Assembly (NCBI RefSeq): GCF_031020795.1 | Contig: NZ_JAVHJP010000003.1 | Location: forward strand, 1-55,348 | DNA: 55,348 nt | Direction of reading: 5' to 3' | From: Hydrogenophaga pseudoflava | Lineage (GTDB): Bacteria; Pseudomonadota; Gammaproteobacteria; Burkholderiales; Burkholderiaceae_C | Shown: in pieces, positions 42,060-50,950 of the stretch | Layout of the letters: the number at the start of each line of letters is the position of its first letter | How positions within the stretch are numbered: the first letter of the stretch is position 1 | Notes under the pieces: model-generated | Told to the model about the DNA's origin: nothing | Seen by the model: the letters and a program-made list of their open reading frames with translations, nothing else | Databases searched by the model: none | Program-made: the position numbers and the translations under genes

Positions 42060-43658
42060 ATGCCCGACACCCCTTCCGACACATCACCGGTGGCACCGCT
42101 GAAGCACCTGGACTTCCGCATGCTGTGGATCGCCTGGCTGTTCGCCAACGTCTGCATGTGGATGAACGACGTGGCGGCGGCGTGGATGATGACCTCGCTG
42201 ACCGACAAACCCATCTGGGTGGCCCTGGTCCAGACGGCGTCGACCCTGCCGGTCTTCCTGCTGGGCCTGCCCAGCGGCGCACTGGCCGACGGACTGGACC
42301 GCAAGCGCTACTTTCTCGTCACGCAGCTCTGGGTGGCGGTCATCGCCTCGGTGCTGAGCGTGCTGGTGTTCCTGGACATGGTCTCCCCCGTGGTGCTGCT
42401 GGCCCTGACCTTCGCCAATGGTGTGGGCCTGGCCATGCGCTGGCCGGTCTTCGCCGCCATCGTTCCCGAGCTCGTGCCGCGCCCGCAGCTGCCGGCGGCC
42501 CTGGCCCTGAACGGCGTGTCGATGAACGCGTCCCGCATCCTCGGACCGCTGCTGGCCGGGGCCCTGATCGCCAGCGCCGGCAGCGCCTGGGTCTTCCTGC
42601 TGAACGCCGTGCTGTCCCTCGGCGCCGCCGTGATCATCAGCCGCTGGCAGCGCGAGCACGTGCCCAACCCGCTCGGCCGCGAACGCCTGCTGTCCGCCAT
42701 GCGGGTGGGCCTGCAGCATGTGCTGCAGTCCGACACGCTCAAGGGCGCGCTGCTGCGCATCGCGATCTTCTTCTTCCACTCCACCGCGCTGATGGCCCTG
42801 CTGCCCCTGCTGGCCAGGGGCATGGACGGCGGCGGCGCCGGCATGTTCACCCTGCTGCTGGCCTCGATGGGTGCCGGCGCGATCTCGGCCACGGCGTTTC
42901 TGCCGCGGCTGCGCAAGCGCTACAGCCGCGATGGCCTGGTGTTCCGCGGTGCCACACTGCAGGCCGCCTCCATGGCGGCCATGGCGGCGGTCACCACGCC
43001 CTGGCTCGCGGTGCCGGCCATGTTCCTGGGCGGTGCGGCCTGGATCACCACCGCCAACACCCTGAGCGTGTCCATGCAGATGAACCTGCCCGACTGGGTC
43101 CGCGCGCGTGGCATGTCCATCTACCAGATGGCCATCATGGGCGCCAGCGCCGCGGGCGCCGCGCTGTGGGGCCAGATCGCCACCGCCACCGACGTGCGCA
43201 CCTGCCTGGCCGTCGCCGCGGTGTCGGGCCTTCTGGTGATGTGGGGAGTCAACCGCTTCCGGCCGGACACCAGCCAGCCCGCGGACCTCACGCCCAGAAG
43301 GGTCTTCACGCTGCCCACCAACGACGCGCCGCCCGCCGACGGGCGGGTCCTGATCACCATCGAATACCAGATCGACCCGGCCCGGATCGCAGAATTCCGC
43401 GAGCTGATGCTCACCGAGGGGCGCAGCGGCCGGCTGCGTCACGGCGCGCTTTCATGGGAACTGCTGCACGACCTCAACGACCCCGGGCGTTTTGTGGAAA
43501 TGATCGTGGACGAATCCTGGACCGACCACCTGCGGCGTTTCGAGCGCGTCACCGCCGCCGACGAGGCACTGCGGCTGCGCAAGCTGGCCTTCCACGTCGG
43601 CGAGGCGCCGCCGCTGGTGCGCCGCAGCCTGATGGAAACCACGGTGGGCCCGGGCTGA
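42060..43658 (+). CDS. MFS transporter (MFS_3/enterobactin-exporter-like) with C-terminal ABM-like domain
   Basis: 532 residues. The first 410 or so carry about 11-12 hydrophobic segments: [26 protein letters not shown] in helix 1, then [21 protein letters not shown] (MFS motif A) and [19 protein letters not shown]. From about residue 430 a soluble ferredoxin-like domain follows ([20 protein letters not shown], then [26 protein letters not shown]), which resembles antibiotic-biosynthesis-monooxygenase (ABM) folds. Substrate unknown. The ATG at 42060 is preferred to an upstream in-frame start, as the preceding residues are not conserved in type. It is divergent from the acyl-CoA ligase across 209 bp. 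Confidence 0.88.
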   Translation: MPDTPSDTSPVAPLKHLDFRMLWIAWLFANVCMWMNDVAAAWMMTSLTDKPIWVALVQTASTLPVFLLGLPSGALADGLDRKRYFLVTQLWVAVIASVLSVLVFLDMVSPVVLLALTFANGVGLAMRWPVFAAIVPELVPRPQLPAALALNGVSMNASRILGPLLAGALIASAGSAWVFLLNAVLSLGAAVIISRWQREHVPNPLGRERLLSAMRVGLQHVLQSDTLKGALLRIAIFFFHSTALMALLPLLARGMDGGGAGMFTLLLASMGAGAISATAFLPRLRKRYSRDGLVFRGATLQAASMAAMAAVTTPWLAVPAMFLGGAAWITTANTLSVSMQMNLPDWVRARGMSIYQMAIMGASAAGAALWGQIATATDVRTCLAVAAVSGLLVMWGVNRFRPDTSQPADLTPRRVFTLPTNDAPPADGRVLITIEYQIDPARIAEFRELMLTEGRSGRLRHGALSWELLHDLNDPGRFVEMIVDESWTDHLRRFERVTAADEALRLRKLAFHVGEAPPLVRRSLMETTVGPG

Positions 43659-43730
43659 AGCGCTGCACGCTCGCCGGCCAGCAGGCACAATGCCCGCTCC
43701 ACCCCCGTGCGGGTGTTCCGGAGTACCGCC

Positions 43731-44150
43731 ATGAGCAACTTCCCGATCCAGAAAACCGAGGCCGAGTGGCGCGAGCTGCTGGCCGAGAAGGGTGCCGAGC
43801 CCGCGGCCTTCCAGGTCACGCGCCACGCCTACACCGAGCGCCCTTTCACCGGCAAGTACGAGCAAATCTGGGCCGACGGCAGCTACCACTGCATCTGCTG
43901 CGGCAACCACCTGTTCGACTCGGGCACCAAGTTCGACGCCGGCTGCGGCTGGCCCAGCTTCTGGAAGGCCGTGCCCGGTGCCATCACCGAGATCACCGAC
44001 CGCAGCCACGGCATGGTGCGCACCGAAACCGTCTGCAGCCAGTGCGGCGCCCACCTTGGCCATGTGTTCGAGGACGGCCCTGCGCCCACCGGCCTGCGCT
44101 ACTGCATGAACTCCGCCTCCATCGACCTGCAACCCAAGGACCCGACATGA
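43731..44150 (+). CDS. msrB: Peptide-methionine (R)-S-oxide reductase
   Basis: 139 residues. It reduces methionine-R-sulfoxide in proteins. The zinc-binding cysteine pairs CICCG and CSQCG, the core [20 protein letters not shown] and the catalytic RYCMNSAS motif are present. The ATG at 43731 has a GGAG ribosome-binding site 8 bases upstream; an in-frame ATG eight codons earlier is less likely. Its stop overlaps the cysteine synthase start as ATGA, so msrB-cysK-slyX form an overlapping operon with a sulfur theme. Confidence 0.95.
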   Translation: MSNFPIQKTEAEWRELLAEKGAEPAAFQVTRHAYTERPFTGKYEQIWADGSYHCICCGNHLFDSGTKFDAGCGWPSFWKAVPGAITEITDRSHGMVRTETVCSQCGAHLGHVFEDGPAPTGLRYCMNSASIDLQPKDPT

Positions 44151-45067
44151 AAGCCCAGAACATCCTCCAGACCATCGGCGGCACGCCGCACATCCGCATC
44201 AACCGCCTGTTTCCCGGCGCCAGCCAGAGCGTGTGGATCAAGTCCGAGCGCAGCAACCCGGGCGGCTCGATCAAGGACCGCATCGCCCTGTCCATGGTCG
44301 AAGACGCCGAGGCCTCTGGCGCGCTCCAGCCGGGCGGCACCATCGTCGAGCCCACCTCGGGCAACACCGGCATCGGCCTGGCCATGGTGGCCGCGGTCAA
44401 GGGCTACAAGCTCATCCTGGTGATGCCCGACAGCATGAGCATCGAGCGCCGCCGCCTGATGCTGGCCTATGGCGCCACCTTCGACCTGACGCCGCGCGAG
44501 AAGGGCATGAAGGGTTCGATCGCCCGCGCGCAGGAAATCGTGGCGAGCACGCCCGGTGCCTGGATGCCGATGCAGTTCGACAACCCGGCCAACATCGACG
44601 TGCACGCCAAGACCACGGCGCAGGAAATCCTCGCCGACTTTCCCGAAGGCCTGGATGTGCTGATCACCGGGGTCGGCACCGGCGGACACCTCAGCGGCTG
44701 CGCCCAGGTGCTCAAGGCGCAATGGCCCCAGCTCAAGGTGTATGCGGTCGAGCCGGTGGCCTCGCCCGTGATCTCCGGCGGCAGCCCGGCGCCCCACCCG
44801 ATCCAGGGCATCGGCGCCGGCTTCATTCCCGGCAACCTCAAGACCGAGCTGCTGGACGGCGTGATCCAGGTCGACGCCGAGCCGGCGCGCGAGATGGCCC
44901 GGCGCTGCGCGCGCGAGGAAGGCATGCTGGTCGGCATCTCCTCGGGCGCCACGCTGGCCGCGATCGCGCAGAAGCTGCCCGAGCTGCCGGCCGGTGCCAA
45001 GGTGCTGGGCTTCAACTACGACACCGGCGAGCGCTACCTCTCGGTCGACGGGTTCCTGCCGGCATGA
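44147..45067 (+). CDS. cysK: Cysteine synthase (O-acetylserine sulfhydrylase), PLP enzyme
   Basis: 306 residues. It makes cysteine from O-acetylserine and sulfide. The PLP lysine is K43 in [10 protein letters not shown]; the substrate loop [11 protein letters not shown], the phosphate loop [10 protein letters not shown] and the later GISSGA are intact. [16 protein letters not shown], and [13 protein letters not shown] match CysK more closely than CysM. It overlaps msrB upstream and slyX downstream by four bases each (ATGA). CysK and CysM cannot be separated with certainty by eye. Confidence 0.92.
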   Translation: MKAQNILQTIGGTPHIRINRLFPGASQSVWIKSERSNPGGSIKDRIALSMVEDAEASGALQPGGTIVEPTSGNTGIGLAMVAAVKGYKLILVMPDSMSIERRRLMLAYGATFDLTPREKGMKGSIARAQEIVASTPGAWMPMQFDNPANIDVHAKTTAQEILADFPEGLDVLITGVGTGGHLSGCAQVLKAQWPQLKVYAVEPVASPVISGGSPAPHPIQGIGAGFIPGNLKTELLDGVIQVDAEPAREMARRCAREEGMLVGISSGATLAAIAQKLPELPAGAKVLGFNYDTGERYLSVDGFLPA

Positions 45068-45276
45068 GCGAGCTCGGCGACGCGCGGCTGACGCAGCTGG
45101 AGATCAAGCTGATCTATCTGGAAGACCTGGTCGACACGCTCAACACCATGGTGGCGCGCCAGCACGACCAGATCGCGATGCTCATCCACGAGGTGGCGCA
45201 GCTGCGACAACGCAACGACGAGTCGCAGCCGCCAGCCTTCCGCAGTCTGCGCGACGAGCTGCCGCCGCACTACTGA
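45064..45276 (+). CDS. slyX: SlyX family protein
   Basis: 70 residues, the usual size of SlyX. The sequence is a heptad-type coiled coil, [19 protein letters not shown] then [15 protein letters not shown], ending in a short [10 protein letters not shown] tail that is well conserved in the family. The function is unknown. It starts within the stop of cysK (ATGA overlap), so it is translated from the msrB-cysK transcript. Confidence 0.92.
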   Translation: MSELGDARLTQLEIKLIYLEDLVDTLNTMVARQHDQIAMLIHEVAQLRQRNDESQPPAFRSLRDELPPHY

Positions 45277-45314
45277 GGCCCCACGCTCCGCCCCAAGCCG
45301 GATCGTCTGAGCGC

Positions 45315-46064
45315 TCAGCGACCGGTGGCTGCGTAATGGGCCGCCAGCGCCTCGTCGCGCGTCATCTCGCGGACGTTGCCGTGCTCCAGCCGGAAGAAGC
45401 GGTTGCAGTAGCGCTCGATGAGTTCGTCGTTGTGGGTGGCGAAAACGAAGATGCCCACCTTCTCGATGAGGCTCTCCATGCGGCGCTTGGCGTTGACCTG
45501 GAACTCGGCATCGCCCATGCCGAAGATCTCGTCGACCAGCAGGATGTCGGGCTGCACGGTGGTGGCCACCGCGAACATCAGGCGGGTCGACATGCCCGAG
45601 GAGTAGGTGCGCACCGGCAGCCGCAGGAAGTCGCCGAGCTGGCAGAACTGCTCGATGTCGGGGACATGGGCCTCGATCTCCTTGAGGCTCATGCCCAGCA
45701 GCACACCCATGCGGGTGATGTTCTCGTAGCCCGAGAGTTCACCGTCGATGCCAGCGCCGAGTTCCAGCATGGTCGAGACCCGGCCCTCGCGCACGATCTG
45801 GCCCGAGATCGGGGTGTAGACCCCCGCCAGGGTGCGCAGCATGGTGCTCTTGCCGGCGCCGTTGTGGCCCATCAGCGCCACCGCGTCGCCGTCGCGCAGG
45901 TCGAAGGACACGTCCTTGAGCGCCGTGACCACGCTCACCTGCCCGGCCTCGCTCTCGATGCGCCCGCCGGTGCTCACCCGCATGATCTGGTTGCGCAGCG
46001 AGAAGCTGCGGCTGTTGTAGATCGGGTACTGCACCGTCACGTTCTTCAGGGTCAGCCGTGCCAT
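45315..46064 (-). CDS. ABC-2 type exporter ATPase (polysaccharide/teichoic-acid class)
   Basis: 249 residues. Walker A GHNGAGKST, signature TYSSGMSTRLMFAVA and Walker B DILLVDEIFGMGD are typical of Wzt/KpsT/TagH-like ATPases, as is the Tyr-rich N-terminal segment VTVQYPIYNSRSFSLRNQI. It lacks the C-terminal carbohydrate-binding domain seen in O-antigen Wzt, so it matches the capsule-type or short class. It drives export with the permease encoded just upstream (one base separates that stop from this start). No glycosyltransferases are nearby, so its cargo is unknown. Confidence 0.9.
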   Translation of the reverse strand: MARLTLKNVTVQYPIYNSRSFSLRNQIMRVSTGGRIESEAGQVSVVTALKDVSFDLRDGDAVALMGHNGAGKSTMLRTLAGVYTPISGQIVREGRVSTMLELGAGIDGELSGYENITRMGVLLGMSLKEIEAHVPDIEQFCQLGDFLRLPVRTYSSGMSTRLMFAVATTVQPDILLVDEIFGMGDAEFQVNAKRRMESLIEKVGIFVFATHNDELIERYCNRFFRLEHGNVREMTRDEALAAHYAATGR

Positions 46065-46065
46065 G

Positions 46066-46869
46066 TCAGATCCAGAAGGCGATGCGGTCGCGCTTGTTGT
46101 TGAACAGCCAGAACGCCAGGCACAGCCCGAGCGCCAGACCGCCCAGGTTGGACCAGACCACGAAGTCGGGCGGCGCATGCCCCAGCAGGGGCGAGCGCAC
46201 CAGCTCGATGGCGTGTGACAGCGGGTTGAACCAGAGAATGCGTTCGCTGAACGGCAGGTAGTTGGGCCGGTAGAACACCGGGCTGATGAACATCAGCAGG
46301 GGCAGCACCGCGCCGATGATGTACTCGAGGTCTCGGAACCGGGCGCCCAGGATGCTGACCACGACACAGACCCAGTACAGGTTCAGGGTCAGCAGCAGCA
46401 TGGCCGGCACGACCAGCAGCGTCTGCCAGCTCACCGGCACGCCGTACACCAGCGCCACGATCAGGAAGATGGGCAGGTTGTGCACCAGGTTCACCAGGTG
46501 GCGCAGCACCAGCTGGGGCGGGTAGATCGACAGCGGCAGGCTCAGGTTGCGGATCACCGAGGCCTGGCGCGCATAGACGGTGCTCGATTCGCTCAGCACC
46601 CCGGCGATGAACTGCCACAGGATCAGGCCCGCGGTGAGCGTCGGGACGAACTGCGACGCCGACACCTTCATCAGCTCGCTCCACAGCAGCCCCAGCCCCA
46701 TGGAGCCGATGGCCGTGCCCAGCGTCAGCCACAGGGGCCCGAGCACGCTGCGCTTGTAGCGGGCCCGCACATCACTCAGCGCCATGAAGCTGACGATGGG
46801 CCAGCTCTTCAGCCCCGCGGCGATGTCCCGCACCGCTGGCGACTGGCGCCAGCCACCGAGTGCACTCAT
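46066..46869 (-). CDS. ABC-2 type exporter permease (polysaccharide class)
   Basis: 267 residues with about six hydrophobic segments. The N-terminal cytoplasmic part has SFMALSDVRARYKRSVLGPLW, a hallmark of Wzm/KpsM-like permeases, and the ending has NPLSHAIELVRSPLLG, also typical. It forms the inner-membrane channel for a polysaccharide or lipid-linked substrate with the downstream ATPase. The pair is preceded by 87 bp of intergenic sequence after the Gdt1-like gene. The substrate is not identified. Confidence 0.9.
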   Translation of the reverse strand: MSALGGWRQSPAVRDIAAGLKSWPIVSFMALSDVRARYKRSVLGPLWLTLGTAIGSMGLGLLWSELMKVSASQFVPTLTAGLILWQFIAGVLSESSTVYARQASVIRNLSLPLSIYPPQLVLRHLVNLVHNLPIFLIVALVYGVPVSWQTLLVVPAMLLLTLNLYWVCVVVSILGARFRDLEYIIGAVLPLLMFISPVFYRPNYLPFSERILWFNPLSHAIELVRSPLLGHAPPDFVVWSNLGGLALGLCLAFWLFNNKRDRIAFWI

Positions 46870-46956
46870 GGTGTCCTGATTCCTGTGCGGCGTACCCGCG
46901 TTCTGCCTAGAAATGCCGGGCGCGAGGCTACCATAGCCGCCGGTGCCGGGCGCCCA

Positions 46957-47535
46957 TCAGAAGCCGAGACGAGCACCCGCCCCCAGCAGAGTGGCCGCGC
47001 CCAGCACCGCAAAGATGCCTGCGGCGATCGAGTGCACCAGCTTCATCGGGATCCTGTTGGCCAGCCGGTCCCCCACGAACACCGCCGGCACGTCGGCGAT
47101 CAGCATGCCCAGCGTGGTGCCGATCACCACCAGCAGCGGTGTCGCGTAATGCGCGGCCATGGCCACGGTGGCAATCTGTGTCTTGTCGCCCATCTCGGCC
47201 AGGAAGAAGGTGATCAGCGTGGCGCCGAACACGCCCAGCTTCTGTGCGACCTGGGTTTCCTCTTCCTCGATCTTGTCCGGAATCAGGGTCCAGATCGCCA
47301 TGCCGATGAACGAGGCGCCGAGCACCCAGCGCAGCACCTCGGGGCTGACCTGCGCGGTGATCCAGGCGCCCAGCGCACCGGCCAGGCCGTGGTTGACGAT
47401 GGTCGCCAGCAGGATGCCGGCGATGATCGGCACCGGCTTCTTGAAGCGTGCGGCGAGGATGAAGGCCAGCAGCTGGGTCTTGTCGCCGATTTCGGCGAGC
47501 GCGACCACACCGGTGGAGACGAGCAGGGATTCCAT
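46957..47535 (-). CDS. Gdt1/TMEM165 (UPF0016) family manganese exporter
   Basis: 192 residues with six hydrophobic segments in two repeats. Each repeat has the family motif: EIGDKTQL in the first (about residues 15-22) and EMGDKTQI in the second. The family moves Mn2+ or Ca2+ across membranes, and bacterial members act as Mn2+ exporters. A yybP-ykoY manganese riboswitch precedes it at 47570-47712, which strongly supports a role in manganese efflux. The start ATG at 47535 follows the leader directly. Confidence 0.95.
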   Translation of the reverse strand: MESLLVSTGVVALAEIGDKTQLLAFILAARFKKPVPIIAGILLATIVNHGLAGALGAWITAQVSPEVLRWVLGASFIGMAIWTLIPDKIEEEETQVAQKLGVFGATLITFFLAEMGDKTQIATVAMAAHYATPLLVVIGTTLGMLIADVPAVFVGDRLANRIPMKLVHSIAAGIFAVLGAATLLGAGARLGF

Positions 47536-47569
47536 GTGGGGAAACTTTCAGGGGCCGGCACAGAACGCG

Positions 47570-47712
47570 TTTGACCACGACGCACCCCGGCCTCTCAGCG
47601 GAGCATCGTGGTCAAAGGTCTTGCCAGGTGCGGGACTGCCAGCGCCATGTCCGGGAACGGACAAGTGTGTTGACGCGGGCCTCTTCAGAATGAAGAGCGG
47701 CTACTCCCCAAT
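47570..47712 (-). ncRNA. yybP-ykoY manganese riboswitch in the leader of the Gdt1-type gene
   Basis: The leader on the minus strand starts with GGGGAGTAGC (47709 down), the conserved 5' element of the yybP-ykoY class, followed by a GTCAACACACTTG segment and then GGCAAGACC (47617-47624 region). A perfect 11-bp stem (TTTGACCACGA with TCGTGGTCAAA, 47570-47580 and 47606-47616) follows. This layout matches the leader of E. coli mntP. The class senses Mn2+. No uridine tract follows the stem, so control at translation or through stem switching is more likely than simple termination. Confidence 0.9.
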
Positions 47713-47750
47713 GACCCGACGATTGTAGCCGGCGCCGCCTGGGCACCCGC

Positions 47751-48572
47751 TCAGAGCGCCTGTTGCGACGGGTCGTCCTCGCGCCAGGCCGGTCCGGCCT
47801 TGGCCAGCGCCATCCACACATGGAAGGGCAGCCGCTCCACCGCGCGCCGGGGCGCCTCGCGCGCCACCCGCAGCACGCCCCGCTCGACCAGCATGACGCC
47901 GCACTCGGCCGGGACTTCGTCGGGCGCCCCGATGGGCCGACCCCTGGCGTCTTCCCCCAGCACGTACCAGCAGGCACCGGCCATGCCCAGGTAGGCGGCG
48001 CGCTTGGCCGGCTTCTTGAGGTCGCCCAGCAGGTCCGAGCGGTGCACCTTGATCTCGTGCACCACCGGCTCCAGGTAGGCCTCGACCGACGAATTGCGGA
48101 TCGAAAACACGTCGGGGCAGGCCATGCACCAGCCGTGCGCCGGGGGCGGCTCGGGGGCGGCCAGCTCGGTCCACAGCCCCTGAGGCCCCGGCTCGGCGAC
48201 CGACGGTTCGCAGGACTCACCCGTCAGCAACTCCATGGGCAGCGCGACCCGCAGCGCAAGGCCGCGCCAGGCCAGGCGGCCCGACCGGGCCATGGCCGTG
48301 GCCACCTGCTCCACCAGGGCCTCGTGGGCCGAGCGCGCCGCCTTGTTGCCGGCGAACACGCGCGCCAGCACCAGGATGCCCGCCTCGGTCACGCGCAGCG
48401 TCTCCCGCCCCTCGTCCAGCCGCCGCTCCAGCAGGCCCGCGGCCAGCAGCTCGACTTCCACCATGTCCTGGCACGGCCAGCCGGCCGAGCGGTGGATCTC
48501 GCGCAGGCGCCGGTGGTGCAGGCGGGTGAGCGCGGGGGCCGGGTCGGGCAGAGAGTCGGGTGCGGGGTCCAT
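47751..48572 (-). CDS. PD-(D/E)XK nuclease-like protein (MmcB-like), SOS-box promoter
   Basis: 273 residues; not confidently assigned to a named family. The N-terminal 75 residues look like a winged helix (LTRLHHRRLREIHRSAG, then LLERRLDEGRETLRVTEAGILVLA). The central part has CPDVFSIRNSS, with PD at 153-154, followed by HEIKVHRSDLLGDLKK with E173-x-K175, and YLGMAGACWYVLGE. That spacing fits a PD-(D/E)XK nuclease core, as in MmcB-like repair proteins. It is divergent from the helicase gene across 67 bp, and a LexA-type box lies 6 bp before its start codon. A role in DNA damage repair is inferred. Confidence 0.72.
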   Translation of the reverse strand: MDPAPDSLPDPAPALTRLHHRRLREIHRSAGWPCQDMVEVELLAAGLLERRLDEGRETLRVTEAGILVLARVFAGNKAARSAHEALVEQVATAMARSGRLAWRGLALRVALPMELLTGESCEPSVAEPGPQGLWTELAAPEPPPAHGWCMACPDVFSIRNSSVEAYLEPVVHEIKVHRSDLLGDLKKPAKRAAYLGMAGACWYVLGEDARGRPIGAPDEVPAECGVMLVERGVLRVAREAPRRAVERLPFHVWMALAKAGPAWREDDPSQQAL

Positions 48573-48578
48573 GATGAA

Positions 48579-48594
48579 CTGACTATATATCCAG
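48579..48594. promoter_or_regulatory. LexA-type SOS box between the nuclease-like and helicase genes
   Basis: CTG-N10-CAG (CTG ACTATATATC CAG) with outer A and T giving ACTG...CAGT, an AT-alternating core, and location between two divergent genes. It resembles the gammaproteobacterial LexA consensus CTG-TATATATATA-CAG. It is placed to repress both promoters. The pattern is seen directly; LexA binding is inferred. Confidence 0.75.
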
Positions 48595-48639
48595 TACGAT
48601 GCCCGACTTCCTCTGGTGTTGCCCTTGGTTCATCCGCCC

Positions 48640-50940
48640 ATGTTTCCGGTCGTCGACATCGCCGTGTCGGTGCGCACGCTGTGCCACTTCACCGCGCGCC
48701 GCGGCGACCTCGACCTGCGCTTCACGCCCTCGCCCAGCGGTGTCGAAGGCATTGCGGGCCACCAGACCGTGACCGCGCGCCGCGGCGCCGGCTACCAGCG
48801 CGAGCTGGCGCTGAGCGCCCGCTTCGGCCCGCTGGTGGTGCAGGGCCGGGCCGATGGTTTCGACGCCGGTGCCCGGCGGGTGGAGGAGATCAAGACCCGC
48901 CGCGGCGATGCAGACCGTGTACCGGCCAACCACCAGGCCCTGCACTGGGCCCAGGCCCGGGTCTACGGCTGGATGCTGTGCGAACAGCTGGGGCTGGAGC
49001 GGATCGAGGTGGCCCTGGTCTATTTCGACATCGACAGCGGACAGGAAACGGTGCTGACCGAGACGTGCACCGCGGATGCGCTGCGGGCCTTCTTCGAGGA
49101 TCTGTGCGGGCGCTATCTCGCCTGGGCCCTGGCCGAGCAGGCCCACCGCCAGGCCCGGGACGCGGCACTGACGGCTCTGGCGTTTCCCTTCCCCGCGTTC
49201 CGCGCCGGTCAGCGCGAGCTGGCGGCCGATGTGTACCGGGCGCACGCGCGCGCGCGCCACCTGCTGGCGCAGGCACCCACCGGCATCGGCAAAACCATGG
49301 CCACGGTGTTCGCCAGCCTGCGCGCGATGCCCGGGCAGAGCACCGACCGCCTGCTCTTTCTCACCGCCCGCACGACCGGGCGACAGCTGGCGCTGGACGC
49401 GCTGCAGCGCCTTGGAGCGCCCCGGCACCTGCCGCTGCGGGTGCTCGAACGCGTGGCGCGCGACAAGGCCTGCGAGCATCCCGACAAAGCCTGCCACGGT
49501 GAGTCCTGCCCGCTCGCGCAGGGCTTCTACGACCGCCTGCCCGCCGCGCGCGAGGCGGCCGCACAGGCCGGCTGGCTCGACCGCGAGAGCCTGCGCAGGC
49601 TGGCGCTGGAACACAGCGTCTGTCCCTACTACCTGGGGCAGGAAATGCAGCGCTGGTGCGACGCGATGGTGGGCGACTACAACCACTGGTTCGATGTGGG
49701 CGCGCACTGGTTCGCGCTGGCCGAGGACCAGGGCTGGCGCGCCGCGCTGCTGGTGGACGAGGCACACAACCTCATCGAGCGTGCGCGCAGCATGTACAGC
49801 GCCACGCTGCACGCGCACGAGTTCCTGCGCCTGCGGCACGAGGCGGCGCCGGAGGTGCGCAAGATCATGGACGCCCTGCACCGGCGCTGGAGCGCCTTGG
49901 CCCGCGACCTGCCGGCAGCCGAAGGCACGCAGGCGCTGGCCGCCGGCCTGCCGGACGACTGGACCACCACCCTGCAGAACACCTGCAACAGCCTGCTGGA
50001 TCTGCTGACCCCGCAGACCGGCCAGACGCCCGACCCGGCGCTGCAGAACTGGGTGTTCGAGGCGCTGCACTTCGTGCGCATCGCCGAAGGCTTCGGTGAG
50101 CACTCGCTGTGCGAGGCGGGGCCAGGGGCTGCACCGCCGGGCGGCCGCGGCCGGCGGCTGCCGACGCTGCGCATCCGCAACGTGGTGCCGGCGCCCTGGC
50201 TCGTGGCGCGATGGGCCGGGGCGCACAGCGCCACCCTGTTCTCGGCCACGCTGGCACCGGTCGAGCATGTGAAGGAAATGCTCGGCGTGCCGGCCGACGC
50301 GGCCCATGTCGACCTGCCCTCGCCGTTCGCGGCCGAGCAGTTGCGCGTGCGCATCGCTCCGTGGATCTCGACCCGCTACCCCGACCGGCTGCGTTCGCTG
50401 GACGCGCTGGTGGACGTGATCGGCGCCCAGTTCCACGAGCGCCCCGGCAACTACCTGGCCTTCTTCAGCAGCTTCGAGTACCTGGACCTGGCGCGCCAGC
50501 GGTTGGCCCAGCGGCATCCCGACCTGCCCCACTGGGCGCAGACGCGCGGCATGGAAGAACCCGCACGCGACGCCTTCGTGGCCCGTTTCGTCGAGGGCGG
50601 CCAGGGCGTGGGCTTCGCCGTGCTGGGCGGTGCGTTCGGCGAAGGCATCGACCTGCCCGGCGAGCGGCTGGTGGGCGCCTTCATCGCCACCCTGGGCCTG
50701 CCGCAGGTCAACGCCGAGAACGAGCGCATGCGCGAGCGCTTGCAGCAGCACACCGGCCACGGCTACGACCACACCTACCTGTTCCCCGGCCTGATGCGGG
50801 TGGTGCAGGCGGCCGGCCGGGTGATCCGGTCCGAGCAGGACCGGGGCTGCGTCTGGCTGCTGGACGACCGGTTTGCGCGGGCCGAGGTGCGGCGCCTGCT
50901 GCCGGCCTGGTGGCGCATCGAGGTGGCGCCCAGGCCCTGA
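48640..50940 (+). CDS. Nuclease-helicase fusion: N-terminal RecB/Cas4-like domain and DinG/XPD-type Fe-S helicase
   Basis: 766 residues. Residues 1-180 resemble a PD-(D/E)XK domain: D72 in GRADGFD, then E83-I-K85 in VEEIKTRRGD, then QARVY (Q105...Y109), the QxxxY motif of RecB-type nucleases. The superfamily 2 helicase core follows: Walker A APTGIGKT (212-219), an Fe-S domain with Cys at about 278, 285, 290 and 328, and DEAH at 373-376. The C-terminal helicase part has motifs V-VI: GAFGEGIDLPGE and QAAGRVIRSEQDRG. It is DinG/XPD-like, probably unwinding 5' to 3'. The ATG at 48640 is favoured, with GTG at 48616 as alternative. It has a LexA-type box 46 bp upstream. Confidence 0.9.
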   Translation: MFPVVDIAVSVRTLCHFTARRGDLDLRFTPSPSGVEGIAGHQTVTARRGAGYQRELALSARFGPLVVQGRADGFDAGARRVEEIKTRRGDADRVPANHQALHWAQARVYGWMLCEQLGLERIEVALVYFDIDSGQETVLTETCTADALRAFFEDLCGRYLAWALAEQAHRQARDAALTALAFPFPAFRAGQRELAADVYRAHARARHLLAQAPTGIGKTMATVFASLRAMPGQSTDRLLFLTARTTGRQLALDALQRLGAPRHLPLRVLERVARDKACEHPDKACHGESCPLAQGFYDRLPAAREAAAQAGWLDRESLRRLALEHSVCPYYLGQEMQRWCDAMVGDYNHWFDVGAHWFALAEDQGWRAALLVDEAHNLIERARSMYSATLHAHEFLRLRHEAAPEVRKIMDALHRRWSALARDLPAAEGTQALAAGLPDDWTTTLQNTCNSLLDLLTPQTGQTPDPALQNWVFEALHFVRIAEGFGEHSLCEAGPGAAPPGGRGRRLPTLRIRNVVPAPWLVARWAGAHSATLFSATLAPVEHVKEMLGVPADAAHVDLPSPFAAEQLRVRIAPWISTRYPDRLRSLDALVDVIGAQFHERPGNYLAFFSSFEYLDLARQRLAQRHPDLPHWAQTRGMEEPARDAFVARFVEGGQGVGFAVLGGAFGEGIDLPGERLVGAFIATLGLPQVNAENERMRERLQQHTGHGYDHTYLFPGLMRVVQAAGRVIRSEQDRGCVWLLDDRFARAEVRRLLPAWWRIEVAPRP

Positions 50941-50950
50941 ACGCGCAGGC

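Noticed and set aside
47570..47616. 11-bp stem considered as a Rho-independent terminator
   Set aside because: No uridine tract on either side; it fits better as the distal stem of the riboswitch leader.
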